The position numbers and the translations under genes were made by a program. DNA of 64,000 nt from contig CAVOTL010000005.1 in NCBI GenBank assembly GCA_963699345.1, positions 1,240,001 through 1,304,000 on the forward strand. Reading direction: 5' to 3'. Under the pieces are notes generated by a model. The model was not told where the DNA came from. It did no database searches and worked only from the letters and a program-made list of their open reading frames with translations. Below, piece after piece: positions 20,900-31,330 of this stretch. Position 1 is the stretch's first letter. Every line of letters starts with the position of its first letter. This DNA comes from Bog-756 sp963699345. Lineage in GTDB: Bacteria; Actinomycetota; Acidimicrobiia; Acidimicrobiales; RAAP-2.

Positions 20900-21136
20900 A
20901 TGGAGGACGAGCGGACGCGATGGTTCGGGAAGAAGGAGGGTCGCCTGGGGTTCGGGCCGCTGACGTGGCAGGGACGCGCCGCCACCTTCCTCTACGTGTT
21001 CCTGGTCGTGGTGGCCCTGGTGCTCTACCGCTCGCTGTCGCTGATCGCCCTGGTGGTCACGGTGTACACGATCGGCTTCGTGCTGCTGGTCGCCTTCAAG
21101 TCCGACCTGATGGAGCACTGGCCCCCGGGCCAGTGA
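20900..21136 (+). CDS. Small membrane protein, unknown
   Basis: 78 residues. A charged N-terminus (MEDERTRWFGKKEGRLGFGP) is followed by two hydrophobic stretches (AATFLYVFLVVVALVLYR and LIALVVTVYTIGFVLLVAF) and a short polar tail. No family is recognised. The ATG follows GGGG. Its 3' end overlaps the end of the convergent FAD hydroxylase by up to 41 bases, so one of these two ends may be misplaced by a sequence error. Confidence 0.55.
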   Translation: MEDERTRWFGKKEGRLGFGPLTWQGRAATFLYVFLVVVALVLYRSLSLIALVVTVYTIGFVLLVAFKSDLMEHWPPGQ

Positions 21137-22617
21137 CCGGCTGTCCGGCGCGGCCGCCGCTTCGCAGGGCCGCCGCGGCGAACGCCGTCACCGCCTCGAG
21201 CGTCCCCCCGGGCCATGACGTAGCGGTCGGGTCGCACCACGCAGGCCTCGGACCCCTCGAGCAGGCAGGCCGCCCGTGGAGCCTCGGCCGACTGTCGAGC
21301 ACCGTCCCGTGGTCGGCCCACCAGGCGGCCTCGGCCGACCGCGGCGTCGGGCCGGCGCGGGTGCAGAGCAGGAACCCCGGGCCGACCCGGTCGTCGAGGA
21401 GCACGCCGTCGACGCGGGGCTGGCACGCCGGCGCACCACCACCCGGGCCCACCGCCGGGCCGCCGGTCAGCGGCGGCACGACGTCGGGAGCGACGGCCTC
21501 CCCTGCGTAGGCGGCCAGCATCGCCTCGTCCCGCGCCGCCGCCTCCGCCGGCGTCGAGCATGCAGATGAGCCGGCCGAAGCCGACCGCGGCGTCGATCAC
21601 GGCCTGGGCGTGGGGCTCGCGCTCCTCCTGGTAGGTGTCGAGGAGGGTGTCGTCGGCCCGACCGTCGAGCACCGCGGCCAGCTTCCAGGCGAGGTTGGCG
21701 GCGTCCCGCATCCCGGCGCCCATCCCCTGGCCGAGGAAGGGCGGCGTCTGGTGGGCGGCGTCGCCGGCCAGGAACAGCCGCCGGTCCCTCCAGGCCGAGG
21801 CCACCAGCCCGTGGAAGGTGTAGACCGCCGAACGCTCGACGGTGGCCAGGCCGGGGTCGATCCACGACGACATCAGGCCGGCGATCACCTCGTCCCGGCG
21901 GACGTCGTCCTCCGACTCACCGGGCAGCAGCATGAACTCGAACCGGAAGCGCGGGGCCGGCATGGGCACCAGGGTGTGGGGTCGGGCCGGGTCGCAGACC
22001 TGGAGGCACCGGGTGGGCAGACCCGGCACGTCGTCGTCCAACAGCAGGTCGACCACCAGCCACGACTCCTCGAAGCCGGTGTCGCGCAGGGACGAGCCGA
22101 CGGCCGACCGGGTGGCCGAGCGGGCGCCGTCGCAGCCGACGACGTAGCGGGCCCGCACCTGCGTGCCGTCGTCGAGTCCGACGTCGACCCCGTCGTCGTC
22201 CTGGTCGCCGGCGCCACCACCGACACCCCGAGTCGGAGGTCCGCTCCGGTGGCCGCCACCGTCCGGCGCAGGATCGCCTCGAACGTCGGCTGGTGGAAGA
22301 AGACCGACGACGGCCAGCCGGTGGGCGCCAGCGGCGGGCACCGTGGCCGACAGCAGCGTCCGCCGGTCGGCCGTCAGGAAGGAGATGCCGTCGTTGAGGA
22401 CCGATCCCTCCAGCACCTCGTCGGCGCAGCCGAGCTCCTGGAGGATGCGGAGGGCCTCGTGGTCGCACTGGACGGCCCGGGGCAGGGGGAACAGCCCGGT
22501 GTCGCGCTCCACCACCACGACCGACAGGCCGCGTCGGGCGCAGAGGCCGGCCAGCACCGCACCCGTCGGGCCGAACCCGATGACCAGGACGTCGACGGGG
22601 GTCCCGGGGCCGGTCAC
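21096..22617 (-). CDS. FAD-dependent aromatic hydroxylase, MhpA/TfdB-like (frameshifted)
   Basis: About 500 residues. GTG start followed by the dinucleotide site VLVIGFGPTGAVLAGLCARR, the DG motif VVGCDGARSATR and the second FAD motif LFLAGDAAHQTPPFLGQGMG. Such enzymes add oxygen to phenols using NADPH. Shifts near 22290, 22220 and 21550 interrupt it; the C-terminal thioredoxin-like part (VGPGFLLCTRAGPT, AVTAFAAAALRS) lies in another frame. The start overlaps the end of the VOC gene. With the FAH and dioxygenase genes it makes a ring-hydroxylation, ring-cleavage and hydrolysis set. Confidence 0.75.
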
Positions 22618-23558
22618 GACCCGACGGTCCTCCCACCCGGCCTGCAGCGCCTCGAGGTCGGCGGGGACGATGAACTCGAGCGGCAGGTTGGGGCCCCAGG
22701 CGTTGGCGACGTGCTCGAAGGTGAACTCCGTCCGGCCCTCCGCCTCCCACGCCTCGTCGTCGAGGATCTGGTCGAGGTCCGAGTAGAACTCGACGAACGA
22801 ACCCGACGGGTCCGCCAGGTACCAGTAGAAGTTGGACCCGGCGAAGTGGCGGCCCATCCCCCACACCTGGCGTCCGGGGTCGACCCGGTAGAGGGCGGTG
22901 GCCGCGTGGCCCACGTGGTCGATGTCGTCGCACTCCCACGAGTAGTGCTGGAGCAGGGGGACCGGCGACTCGACGACGGCCACGTTGTGGTGGTCGGTCG
23001 AACAGCGCAGGAACGTGATGATCCCCTCGACGGCATCGCTCACCTTGAAGCCGAGTCCCTCCGGCCAGCAGGGCGACGGTGGCGGCCGGATCGGGACTGC
23101 CCGAGGACCAGGTGGCCGAGGCGGCGGGGCGGCCGGGGGCCCTCGGACACCGCCGGCGCCCGTCGGTCGACCCGCACCACGGCGCCCGGGGCGTTGGGGA
23201 CCACCGGGCGTGGGCGGGACCTGGACCGGTGCCGGCCCGGCCGGGCGAACCTCGAAGCGCACCCGGCTGGCCGGATCGGTCACCGCAGAGCCCGTCGGCC
23301 GTCACCGTGGCCGGTGGCTGCCCCCGGCCGCCAGCCGTCCGGCGATCCGGTCCAGGTCGGACCTCGTCGTGACAGCCCACGGAGACGGACTCGAGCCGGC
23401 GGAACGGGTCCCTCGGCGAGGGTCACGGCGGCGCCACCGTCGGATCCGGTGAAGCCGGCGGTGGCGTCACCCGCCAGGCCCATCTCGGCGTAGAAGGCGG
23501 CCAGGCCCCCGGGATCGGGGACGGCGGCGTGGATCCCGAGCAGCCGGTGCAGGCTCAC
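22614..23558 (-). CDS. Extradiol dioxygenase-like VOC protein (frameshifted)
   Basis: About 315 residues. GTG start overlapping the FAH stop (GTGA). First VOC module: HRLLGIHAAVPDPGGLAAFY. Second module: GLGFKVSDAVEGIITFLRCS, TDHHNVAVVESPVPLLQHYS, GRHFAGSNFYWYLADPSGSF, VEFYSDLDQI. The His of DHHN, a His of LQHY and the Glu of VEFY fit the type I extradiol iron triad. It would open a catechol-type ring next to the hydroxyls. Several shifts between 23070 and 23420 scramble the linker of the two modules. Confidence 0.68.
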
Positions 23559-24412
23559 GGCACCATCGCCCCGGTGCCGGCCACGCACACGTTGCGCAGC
23601 TCGCCGATCCCCTCGGCCCCGGACACCACGACGTCGCCCTCGGCCAGGAATCGGCCCCGCGCCATGCCGACCCCGTCGGGCGTGCCGGTGAAGATGAGGT
23701 CGCCGGGCTCGAGCGGACAGATCGAGGAGAGGTAGGCGACCAGCGTCGGGATCGAGAAGATGAGGTGGGTGGTCCGGCTCTCCTGCATCCGCTCCCCCGA
23801 CACGTCGCACCACAGGCCGATGTCCGTCGGGTCGGCCAGGCCGTCCAACGACACCAGGGCGGGCCCGATGGGGGCGAACCCCGGAAAGCTCTTGCCGAGC
23901 GAGAACTGCGGGGGCGACCCGGTGAACTGGACCCCCCGGTCCGACACGTCCTGGCCGAGGGTGAGTCCGGCCAGCACGTCCCAGGCCGACGCCACCGGGA
24001 CGTGGCGGCAGGCCCGGCCGACGACGGCCACGATCTCGACCTCCCAGTCGACGAGGTCGCCGGTGAGGGGGATGTCGCCGGTGGGGCCGGTGATGGAGCT
24101 CGGGAACTTGGTGAAGGTGAGGGGGGCCGGCGGCAGCTCCATGCCGGACTCGTCGGCGTGGTCCCGGTAGTTGAGCCCGATGCCGAACACCTGCCAGGGC
24201 CGGGGCACCGGGGGGCCGAGCACGGTGTCGGCCACCGGGCCGTCGGGCGTCGACGCCGCGCTCCGGGCGGTGAGGTCGTGCAGCTCGCCGTGGCGGGCGA
24301 CGGCGGCCATGGGGTCGGCCAGGGCGTCGTCGCCCGACAGCCGGGCCAGGTCGAACCAGGCGCCGTCCACCTCGAGCGCGGCCCTCCCGGAGACGTTGAG
24401 CAGTCGGAACAT
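23555..24412 (-). CDS. Fumarylacetoacetate hydrolase-family protein
   Basis: 285 residues, intact. FAH core: FGIGLNYRDHADESGMELPP, FTKFPSSITGPTGDIPL, DWEVEIVAVVGRACRHVPV (metal-binding E-x-E) and LIFTGTPDGVGMARG. Members hydrolyse or decarboxylate the products of meta-cleavage pathways. ATG has AGGGAGGG upstream and the TetR operator starts about ten bases before it. It is the first gene of a three-gene set with the dioxygenase and hydroxylase. Confidence 0.85.
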   Translation of the reverse strand: MFRLLNVSGRAALEVDGAWFDLARLSGDDALADPMAAVARHGELHDLTARSAASTPDGPVADTVLGPPVPRPWQVFGIGLNYRDHADESGMELPPAPLTFTKFPSSITGPTGDIPLTGDLVDWEVEIVAVVGRACRHVPVASAWDVLAGLTLGQDVSDRGVQFTGSPPQFSLGKSFPGFAPIGPALVSLDGLADPTDIGLWCDVSGERMQESRTTHLIFSIPTLVAYLSSICPLEPGDLIFTGTPDGVGMARGRFLAEGDVVVSGAEGIGELRNVCVAGTGAMVP

Positions 24413-24422
24413 GCACCCTCCC

Positions 24423-24459
24423 TGTTATCGGTCGATAACAGCAGTATTATCGATCGATA
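24423..24459. promoter_or_regulatory. Twin palindromic operators between FAH operon and TetR
   Basis: TGTTATCG-GT-CGATAACA (24423-24440) is a perfect 8+8 inverted repeat. TATCGATCGATA (24448-24459) is a second perfect palindrome sharing TTATCG-RT-CGATA. Their centres are 22 bases apart, two helical turns. The second touches the TetR ATG at 24459 and the first lies just upstream of the FAH start, so one repressor could close both directions. Confidence 0.75.
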
Positions 24460-25106
24460 TGACGAGCGCAACCAGCCCCCGCGGTCCGGGCACGCGGGTC
24501 CGCCGGCCCTCCGACACGGTCGTGGCCGACCTGCTCGAGGCGGCCGCCACCGAGTTCGCCGCCCACGGCTTCGCCGGCGCCTCGACCCGGCGCATCGCCG
24601 AGCGGGCCGGGGCCCACCAGCCCCAGATCAACTACCACTTCACCTCGAAGGAGCAGCTGTGGCGGGCGACCGTCGACCACCTGTTCGGCCTCATGGACGC
24701 CGCGCTGGCCGGCCTCGACGGGTCCGGTCCGCTGCGAGGAGGCGTTCGCCGCGGTGCTCGACCGCCTTCATCCAGTTCTCGGCCGATCGGCCCGAGCTCG
24801 ACCGCATCATCAACGTCGAGGCCACCGCCCCGTCGGCCCGCCTGGACTGGCTCGTCGCCACCCACCTGGCCCCGCGCCTGGCCCTGGTGGGCGCGGCGTG
24901 GGACGAGCTGCGGGCGGGCGGACGGGGCGCCGACCTCACCTCCGGCGAGGTCTGGGAGCTCGATCACCAGCTTCGGCGCCATGCACTTCGCCAACGCCCC
25001 GATGCTGGCCCAGCTCGGGATCCACACCGGCGACGGCCGCACCGAGGCGTCGGCCCACGCCGCGCGGCTGCTCGCCGTGCTGTTCCCCGGCTCCCCCCGG
25101 CCGTAG
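24459..25106 (+). CDS. TetR-family regulator (frameshifted)
   Basis: About 215 residues. Helix-turn-helix: GFAGASTRRIAERAGAHQPQ then INYHFTSKEQLWRATVDHLF. The middle (FIQFSADRPELDRIINVEAT, WLVATHLAPRLALVGAAWDE) lies in another frame, and the end (MHFANAPMLAQLGIHTGDGR) returns to the first, so shifts lie near 24770 and 24965. The ATG at 24459 overlaps the second operator palindrome, giving a very short or absent leader. It likely represses the divergent FAH-dioxygenase-hydroxylase genes and itself. Confidence 0.75.
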   Translation: MTSATSPRGPGTRVRRPSDTVVADLLEAAATEFAAHGFAGASTRRIAERAGAHQPQINYHFTSKEQLWRATVDHLFGLMDAALAGLDGSGPLRGGVRRGARPPSSSSRPIGPSSTASSTSRPPPRRPAWTGSSPPTWPRAWPWWARRGTSCGRADGAPTSPPARSGSSITSFGAMHFANAPMLAQLGIHTGDGRTEASAHAARLLAVLFPGSPRP

Positions 25107-25164
25107 TCCCCGCGCCACCGCCGGCCGTCGGGGTCCCGTTCCGGGCGGCGGTACCGTGGGACCG

Positions 25165-26931
25165 GTGGCCGTGCTCGTCGATCTGCAGGACGTGAGCGTC
25201 ACCCGGGGCGACCGCACCCTGTTCGGGGGCCTGTCGGTGACGCTGTCCACCGGTGACCGCCTCGGCGTGGTCGGCATCAACGGCACCGGCAAGTCGACGC
25301 TGCTGTCGGTCCTGGCCGGCCGGCTCGAACCGGACGCGGGGGCGGTGCGCCGGGGTCGCGGCGTCCGGGTCGGCTTCCTCGACCAGACGCCCGAACTGCC
25401 GCCGGGAACCGTCGGGGAGGCGGTCGGGCCGGGATGGGAGGCGGCGGCCGCCCTCGACCGGCTGGGGATGGCGGCGTCCGTCGACCGCGACGTGGCGGGT
25501 CTGTCGGGCGGCCAGGCCAAGCGGGTGGCGCTGGCCCGGGTCCTGGCCCACCCGAGCGACCTGCTCGTCCTGGACGAGCCCACCAACCACCTCGACCTGG
25601 GCGGGGTGGCGTGGCTGGAGGACTGGCTGGCCGCCTACCCCGGTGGCCTCGTGCTCGTCTCCCACGACCGCTACCTGTTGGACCGGGTCACCACCCGCAT
25701 GCTCGAGCTCGACCGGGGGGCGTCGTTCGTCCACGAGGGGGGCTACGCCTCCTACCTCGAGGCCCGGGCCGAGCGGGAGGAGCAGGCCGCGGCGGCCGAG
25801 GCCACCCGGCGCAACCTCGCCCGGACGGAGCTGGCCTGGCTGCGCCGGGGGGCCAAGGCCCGCAGCCGCAAACCCCGGGCCCGCATCACCGCGGCCCGGA
25901 CCCTGATCGACGGCCGGCCGGCCGAGGCGGCCCGGCCCGGCGAACTCGACCTCGGGGCGGCCATGGCCCGGCTCGGCGACAAGGTGATCGAGTGCACCGG
26001 CGTGGGCGTCACCTACGACGGGGGCGATCCCGTGCTCTCCGGGGTCGACCTGCTCCTCGGACCCGGCGACCGGGTGGGGGTGGTCGGGGCCAACGGCACC
26101 GGCAAGTCGACCCTGCTCGACGTGCTGGCCGGCCGGCGCGTCCCCACCACCGGGCACGGTGGAGGTGGGCCCGACCGTCGTCGTCGGCTACTACGACCAG
26201 CACGGCACCGAGCTCGACCCCGGCGCCCGGGTCGAGGAGGTGGTGGCGGGTCCCCACCGGACGCCCGGGTCCCTCGCCGACGTGGCCCTGATGAAGCGCT
26301 TCTGGTTCACCGGCAACCTGCCCCGCACGCGGGTGGGCGACCTGTCCGGTGGCGAGCGGCGCCGGCTGCAGCTGCTGGCCGTCCTGGCCCGCCGGCCCAA
26401 CGTCCTGCTCCTCGACGAGCCCACCAACGATCTCGATCTCGACACCCTGCGCATCCTGGAGGACTTCCTCGACGACTGGCCGGGCACGCTCGTCGTCGTG
26501 AGCCACGACCGGGCCTTCCTCGACCGGACGGTCGAGACGCTGGTGGCCGTCGGGCCCGACGGCGTCGCCCCGGTCCCCGGCGGCCTCGACGCCTGGATGC
26601 GACGGCTGGCGGCCCCGACCCCGAAACCGTCGACCGAGCGCCCGGCGTCGACCGGGCGGCCGTCGACCGGGCGGCCGTCGACACCGGACGGGAGCCCGAC
26701 CGGCACCGGGTGACGGGGGCCCGCCCCTCGGTCGCCAGCTCCGGGACGCCGAGAAGGCCATGACCCGGCTCACCCGCCAGCGGGACAACCTCCACGACGC
26801 GCCTGGTGGCCACCACCGACCACGTCGAGATGGGCCGGCTCGGGGGCGAGCTCCGCACCGTGCAACAGGAGCTGGACGAGGCCGAGGAGCGGTGGCTGGC
26901 CCTGGCCGAGGAGATGGACCGCCGGGCCTGA
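25165..26931 (+). CDS. ABC-F family ATPase (frameshifted)
   Basis: Two ABC cassettes in one chain of about 585 residues without membrane segments. Cassette 1: VVGINGTGKSTLLSVLAG, LSGGQAKRVALARVL, LLVLDEPTNHLDLGG. The linker contains the basic WLRRGAKARSRKPRARI. Cassette 2: VVGANGTGKSTLLDVLAGRR, LSGGERRRLQLLAVLARRPN, LLLDEPTNDLDLDTL. A C-terminal coiled coil (RDAEKAMTRLTRQRDNL, ELRTVQQELDEAEERW) ends at 26931. ABC-F proteins act on ribosomes in translation control or antibiotic protection (Uup/EttA-like). Shifts lie near 26157, 26715 and 26800. GTG start with poor ribosome site. Confidence 0.82.
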
Positions 26932-26997
26932 AGGGGGAGCGGCCGACGGGCCGGACGGGGACCCGACCCTGGCGGGCCCCGACGGCGACCCACCCGC

Positions 26998-28720
26998 TCA
27001 GTCGCCGAACAGTTCGTCGAGCGTGTGGCGGAGGGCGCCTTCGGGGTCCTCGGGCAGTTCCGCCGCCCGCCAGGCCACGTGCTGGTCGGGCCGCACCAGG
27101 ACCGCCCCGTCGGGACCGATGCCGGAGACGGCGTCCCAGGCGCCGGTGGGATCGGTCACGTCCGACCCCGAAGCGGACCACGTCGAGGGGCACCCGGCCG
27201 CCCCGGAGGGCGTCGGCCGCCGCCGCCCAGCGCGGCGACGCCGTCATCACCAGGAGCGAGTCGGGGGCGACGAGGTCGAGGGTCGAGACGCGGGCCCCGT
27301 CGCGCTCGACCCAGGCGTGGGGGAGCCGGCCGCCCGGCCGGGTGGTCGGGACGTACTGGCGCACCGGGTTCGTCACCTCGACCGGCGGGGACCCGTCGTC
27401 CACGACGGGGCCCGATCCGGCCGGGTAGGCGAACCCGAGCTGCAGGCCGAGCATGTCGAAGTGCTCGCCCTGGGCGTCGGCGGCGGCGGCGATCGTCGCC
27501 CGGCCCGCCGCCGTTTCGACCGCGGCGTCGAAGACGGCCTTCGCCTCTCCCGGAGGGGCGGTGGCGCCACAGGCCACGAAGACGTCGATCATCCCGAGGG
27601 CGTTCTCCAGGCTCTTGTCGGCGTTGGTGCGGGCGACGGGCCGTCGTTCGGCGCCGTAGGAGTCGAGCAGGGACGCGGGCGCCCACCCGTGCTCGACGGC
27701 GCCCAGCTTCCACGCCAGGTTGTGGGCGTCGGCCACGCCGGTGTTGAGCCCGAGGCCGCCGGTCGGGGGGAACCGGTGGGCGGCGTCCCCCACCAGGAAG
27801 GTGCGCCCCTGTCGGTAGCGGTCGGCCAGCTGGCACGACATCCGCCACGGCCGGACGTGCTCGATCACCAGGTCGAGGTCGTCGACCCCGGCCGCCGCCC
27901 GGAACAGCTCGGCACACCGTTGCGGGGTGTACGCCTCGATCGACTCGGCCCCCGGGTCCCAGTCGTGCATGAACACCCACGTCGAGGCGGGGTCGTGGGC
28001 CACGAAGACACCGGGGGCGGCCGGGTCCATGGTCCAGTAGAGGGTGGCCGGCCGCTCCCCCACCAGTCCGCGCAGATCCACCGAGGCGTGGATCATGACG
28101 AAGTTCTGCAGCACGTCGGGCCCGTCCATGGCGATCCCCAGCGAGGCCGCGGATGCGGCTGCCGGCACCGTCGGCGGCCACGACGTAGCGCGACGACACC
28201 GTCGCGCGTCGCCCCGGTCGCCGACGTCGCGGCAGCGTGCTGGTGACACCGTCGGGGCCCTCGACCGACCCGGTCCACTCGACCCCGCCGACCAGGCGCG
28301 TCCACCTCGTCGCGGAGGAGCGCTTCGAGGCGGGGTTGGGACAGGTTCCGCAGCGGCGTCGGGCGTCACGCACGTCGAGCTCCTCCAGGCGGTCCTGGCG
28401 CTCGAACGGCACCCGGCCCAGCTCGCTCGCCGGCGAGCGTGGTGACCCAGCGGACCCAGGCCCCGTCGGCGGCCGGCAGGCAGGCGGCCAGCACCCCGTC
28501 CATGTCGACCCCGGCCGACCGCAGGATCTCGAAGGTGCGGGCGTTGACCACATGGGCGGCGGGCGCGGCCTGCACCTCGGTGCGACGCTCCACCACCCGG
28601 TGGTCGATCCCCTGTCGGGCGAGCAGCCGCGACGTCACCAGGCCGACGGGGCCCCCGCCCACCACCAGCACGGTGGTCGAGTCCGCCGAGGCCGTCGAGG
28701 CCGGTCGTCGCCGATCCCAT
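26998..28720 (-). CDS. FAD-dependent aromatic hydroxylase, second copy (frameshifted)
   Basis: About 570 residues. FAD site LVVGGGPVGLVTSRLLARQG, DG motif VVAADGAGSRIRGL, and second FAD motif FLVGDAAHRFPPTGGLGLNT. PheA/TfdB class hydroxylase, related to the enzyme at 21096-22617 but not close. The ATG overlaps the stop of the SDR gene. Shifts near 28670, 28430, 28150 and 27165. It is the third gene of a dioxygenase-SDR-hydroxylase set and ends just after the ABC-F gene. Confidence 0.75.
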
Positions 28721-29502
28721 CAGACGAGGCCGCCGTAGGCGCCGCCGTCGAGGTGGAGGTTCTGGCCCGTCACGTAGCCCGGCCCGGGCGCCGCACAGGA
28801 AGGCGCAGGCCGCGCCCACCTCCTCGGGTCGGCCGAGGCGGCCGGCGGGGATGGTGGCGGCGATCTCGGCGTAGGCCTCCTCGAGGGTGATCCCCCGGGC
28901 GGCCACCGCCCACCCGGCCATCTGGCGCTGCCGGTCGGTGTCGATGCGCTCCGGCAGGAGGTTGTTGACGGTCACGTTGTCGGCCACCACCTCACGGGCG
29001 ACCGCCTTCATCACCCCGGTCAGACCCGCCCGGGCCCCGACCGAGGGCGTCATCAGCGCGTGCGGCGACGTCACCATGGCGCTGGTGATGTTGACGATCC
29101 GGCCGAACCCCCGGGCCCGCATGCCGGGGAGCACCCCCTGGACCAGGTCGATGGCGGACAGCATGTTGGCCTGCAGGGCGGCCGACCAGCCGTCGGCGGT
29201 CACGTCGGCGAACGCCGCCGGCGGGGGCCCGGCGTTGTTGGTGACCAGGATGTCCGGGTCGGGACAGGCGGCGAGCAGGGCCCGGCGCCCGGCCGGGTCG
29301 TCGAGGTCGGCGGCCACCCCCCGGGCCTCCACGCCGAAGCGGGTGGCGAGGTCCTCCGCGGTGGCGGCCACCGTCCCGGCGTGGCGCCCGTTGACCACGA
29401 CGGACGACCCCCTCGGCGGCCAGCGCCTCGGCGCAGGCCCGGCCGAGGCCCCGGGTGGACGCGCGCCACCAGGGCGGTCCGGCCCCGGATGCCGAGGTCC
29501 AC
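28720..29502 (-). CDS. SDR-family oxidoreductase (frameshifted at both ends)
   Basis: About 260 residues. GTG start (VDLGIRGRTALVA). Core in one frame: PDILVTNNAGPPPAAFADV, FGRIVNITSAMVTSPHALMT, PSVGARAGLTGVMKAVAREV and GRLGRPEEVGAACAFLCG. The usual Y-x-x-x-K is replaced: the S-M-V region is followed by V-G-A-R-A-G where Y-x-A-A-K is expected, so catalysis is uncertain. This substitution is also seen in some SDRs of the 3-oxoacyl-ACP-reductase-like type. Shifts near 29410 and 28790. Confidence 0.7.
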
Positions 29503-29503
29503 G

Positions 29504-30450
29504 TCAGCGCCCCGCCGCGGCCCGCGCCCGGGCCAGGTCCTCGATGTCGGCCGGCAGGAAGAAGTCCGGCTTGGACGGGCCCGGTTCCCAGGCGGCGATG
29601 GTGAACGGGTCCCAGTCGTCGCGGCGCTGGTCCGCCTGCCCAGGCGTCGTCGTCGGTGATCTGGTCCATGTCCGCGAAGAGCTCGAACATGCCCCCCGCC
29701 GGGTCCAGCAGGTACCAGAACAGGTTCGCCCCGAGCACGTGGCGGCCGGGCCCGTAGACGGTGGCGTCGGGGCGGCTCGGCGACCACGGCCGCGCCGGCC
29801 AGACCCGATGGCGTCGAAGTCGTCCATCTCCAGGGCGTAGTGGTTCAGGCAGGGCACCGGGGCGGGCATCACCAACAGATTGTGGTGGTCGGTGGAGCAC
29901 CGCAGGAAGCACCCGATGCCCGCCGTCGATGACGTCGGACACCTGGAACCCGAGTCCGTCGCGGTAGAAGGCGACGGTGGCGGCCACGTCGGGGGACCCG
30001 AACACCACGTGGCCCACCCGCCGCGGGGGTGCGGGCACCGTGCGCAGCGCCGCCGGGGACCGCCGGTCGGCCCGCTCGAGCCGGCCCGGGCCGTTGACCT
30101 GCCGGGTCGGGGGTGGGGTCAGGGCCGGCGGGGCGCCGACCTCGACGACCACGGCGTGGTCGGCGATGGGGTCGTGGCACGCGCAGCACGCCGTCGGTCG
30201 TCGACGAGGCGACCCCGAGGCGGTCCAGTCGGGCGGCGATCTCGACCAGGTCGGACTCGGCCGTGCACGCCAGCCGCACCTCGGACACGTGCCGGTAGGG
30301 ACCCTCGGCGATCCGCAGCTGGGAGGGACGGTCCGCCGTCCCCAGGGTCGACCCGTCCGTGCGGACCATGCCCAGCCCGGCCCAGAAGTCGGCCAGGACG
30401 GCCGGGTCCGGCACGGTCAGCTCCAGGTCCACCAGGTCACACAGGGGCAC
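29504..30450 (-). CDS. Extradiol dioxygenase-like VOC protein, second copy (frameshifted)
   Basis: About 315 residues; GTG start with GAGGAGG six bases upstream. Module 1: LVDLELTVPDPAVLADFWAG. Module 2: RVGHVVFGSPDVAATVAFYR, DGLGFQVSDVID, FLRCSTDHHN, CLNHYALEMDDFDAI, GRHVLGANLFWYLLDP, MFELFADMDQI. Same architecture and the same His/His/Glu pattern as the protein at 22614-23558. Shifts near 30190, 29925, 29790 and 29640. Likely ring-cleavage partner of the hydroxylase at 26998-28720, under the divergent TetR at 30580. Confidence 0.68.
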
Positions 30451-30579
30451 GGCCCACCTCCTCGGTCCGATCGAGCCTATTCTTTTTACTGGTCGTCCGT
30501 CAATCAACAGGGGGTGCCGATCTCTGGCATGTACAGTTGCCCGGCGGCGGAACTCTCGGAACTGGCGGATGGGAGCGGA

Positions 30580-31248
30580 ATGACGACGGTGACGGACGGG
30601 CAGGCCCGGAGGCCCGCCGAGACGCGGGGCCGGCCCCGGATCCGCCAGGACGACGAGATCCTGGACGCCGCCCTGCGGGCGTTCGCCGCCCAGGGGTTCG
30701 ACGGCATGTCGCTCCGGTCGCTCAACGCCGACCTCGGACTCAGCCACGGCACCATCAGCCAGCGTTTCGGCACCAAGGAGCGCCTCTTCTACGCGGCGGT
30801 CGACCACGGCTTCAAGTCGTTCTTCGCCGACATCGACCGCCGTCGCACCGAGGCCCTCGGGCCCCCCGAGGCCCGGGACGACCTCGACGACCTGCGGGTC
30901 ACCATCCGCGCCTTCCTCGGCGCCGCCCTCCTGCGGCCCGAACTCGGGCGCCTGATGAACCAGGAGGGGCTCACCCGGACACCCCGGCTGGACTACATCG
31001 TCGAGCACGTCATGATCCCCGTGTTCGGCGCCTTCGGCGGGTCGATCGTGCGGCTGCGGGAGTCGGGTCGTATCCGTCCGATCACCACGCGGGCGCTCTT
31101 CTTCCTGGTGGCCCACGGCGCCGAGGCGCCCTACACCCTGACCGCGCTGTCCGAGGCGTTCGACATCCTGGACGGCCCGCTCGATCCGGAGCGGCACGCC
31201 GACGACGCCACCGACCTGATCATGCGGGGCATCAGTCGACTCGGGTAG
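30580..31248 (+). CDS. TetR-family regulator
   Basis: 222 residues, intact. ATG with GGGAGCGGA upstream. DNA-binding domain: RGRPRIRQDDEILDAALRAF, MSLRSLNADLGLSHGTISQR, FGTKERLFYAAVDHGF. The ligand domain is unassigned. It is divergent from the second catabolic set with about 130 bases between starts. That gap is AT-rich next to the dioxygenase start (TATTCTTTTTACTGG), but I find no clear palindrome there. Confidence 0.82.
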   Translation: MTTVTDGQARRPAETRGRPRIRQDDEILDAALRAFAAQGFDGMSLRSLNADLGLSHGTISQRFGTKERLFYAAVDHGFKSFFADIDRRRTEALGPPEARDDLDDLRVTIRAFLGAALLRPELGRLMNQEGLTRTPRLDYIVEHVMIPVFGAFGGSIVRLRESGRIRPITTRALFFLVAHGAEAPYTLTALSEAFDILDGPLDPERHADDATDLIMRGISRLG

Positions 31249-31330
31249 CGACATCGGGCGGGGGACCGGTGGCGGCCGGCACCCCCGGTCGTAGAGTGCG
31301 GGCACCGCCGCGACCGAGGAGCCACCACCG

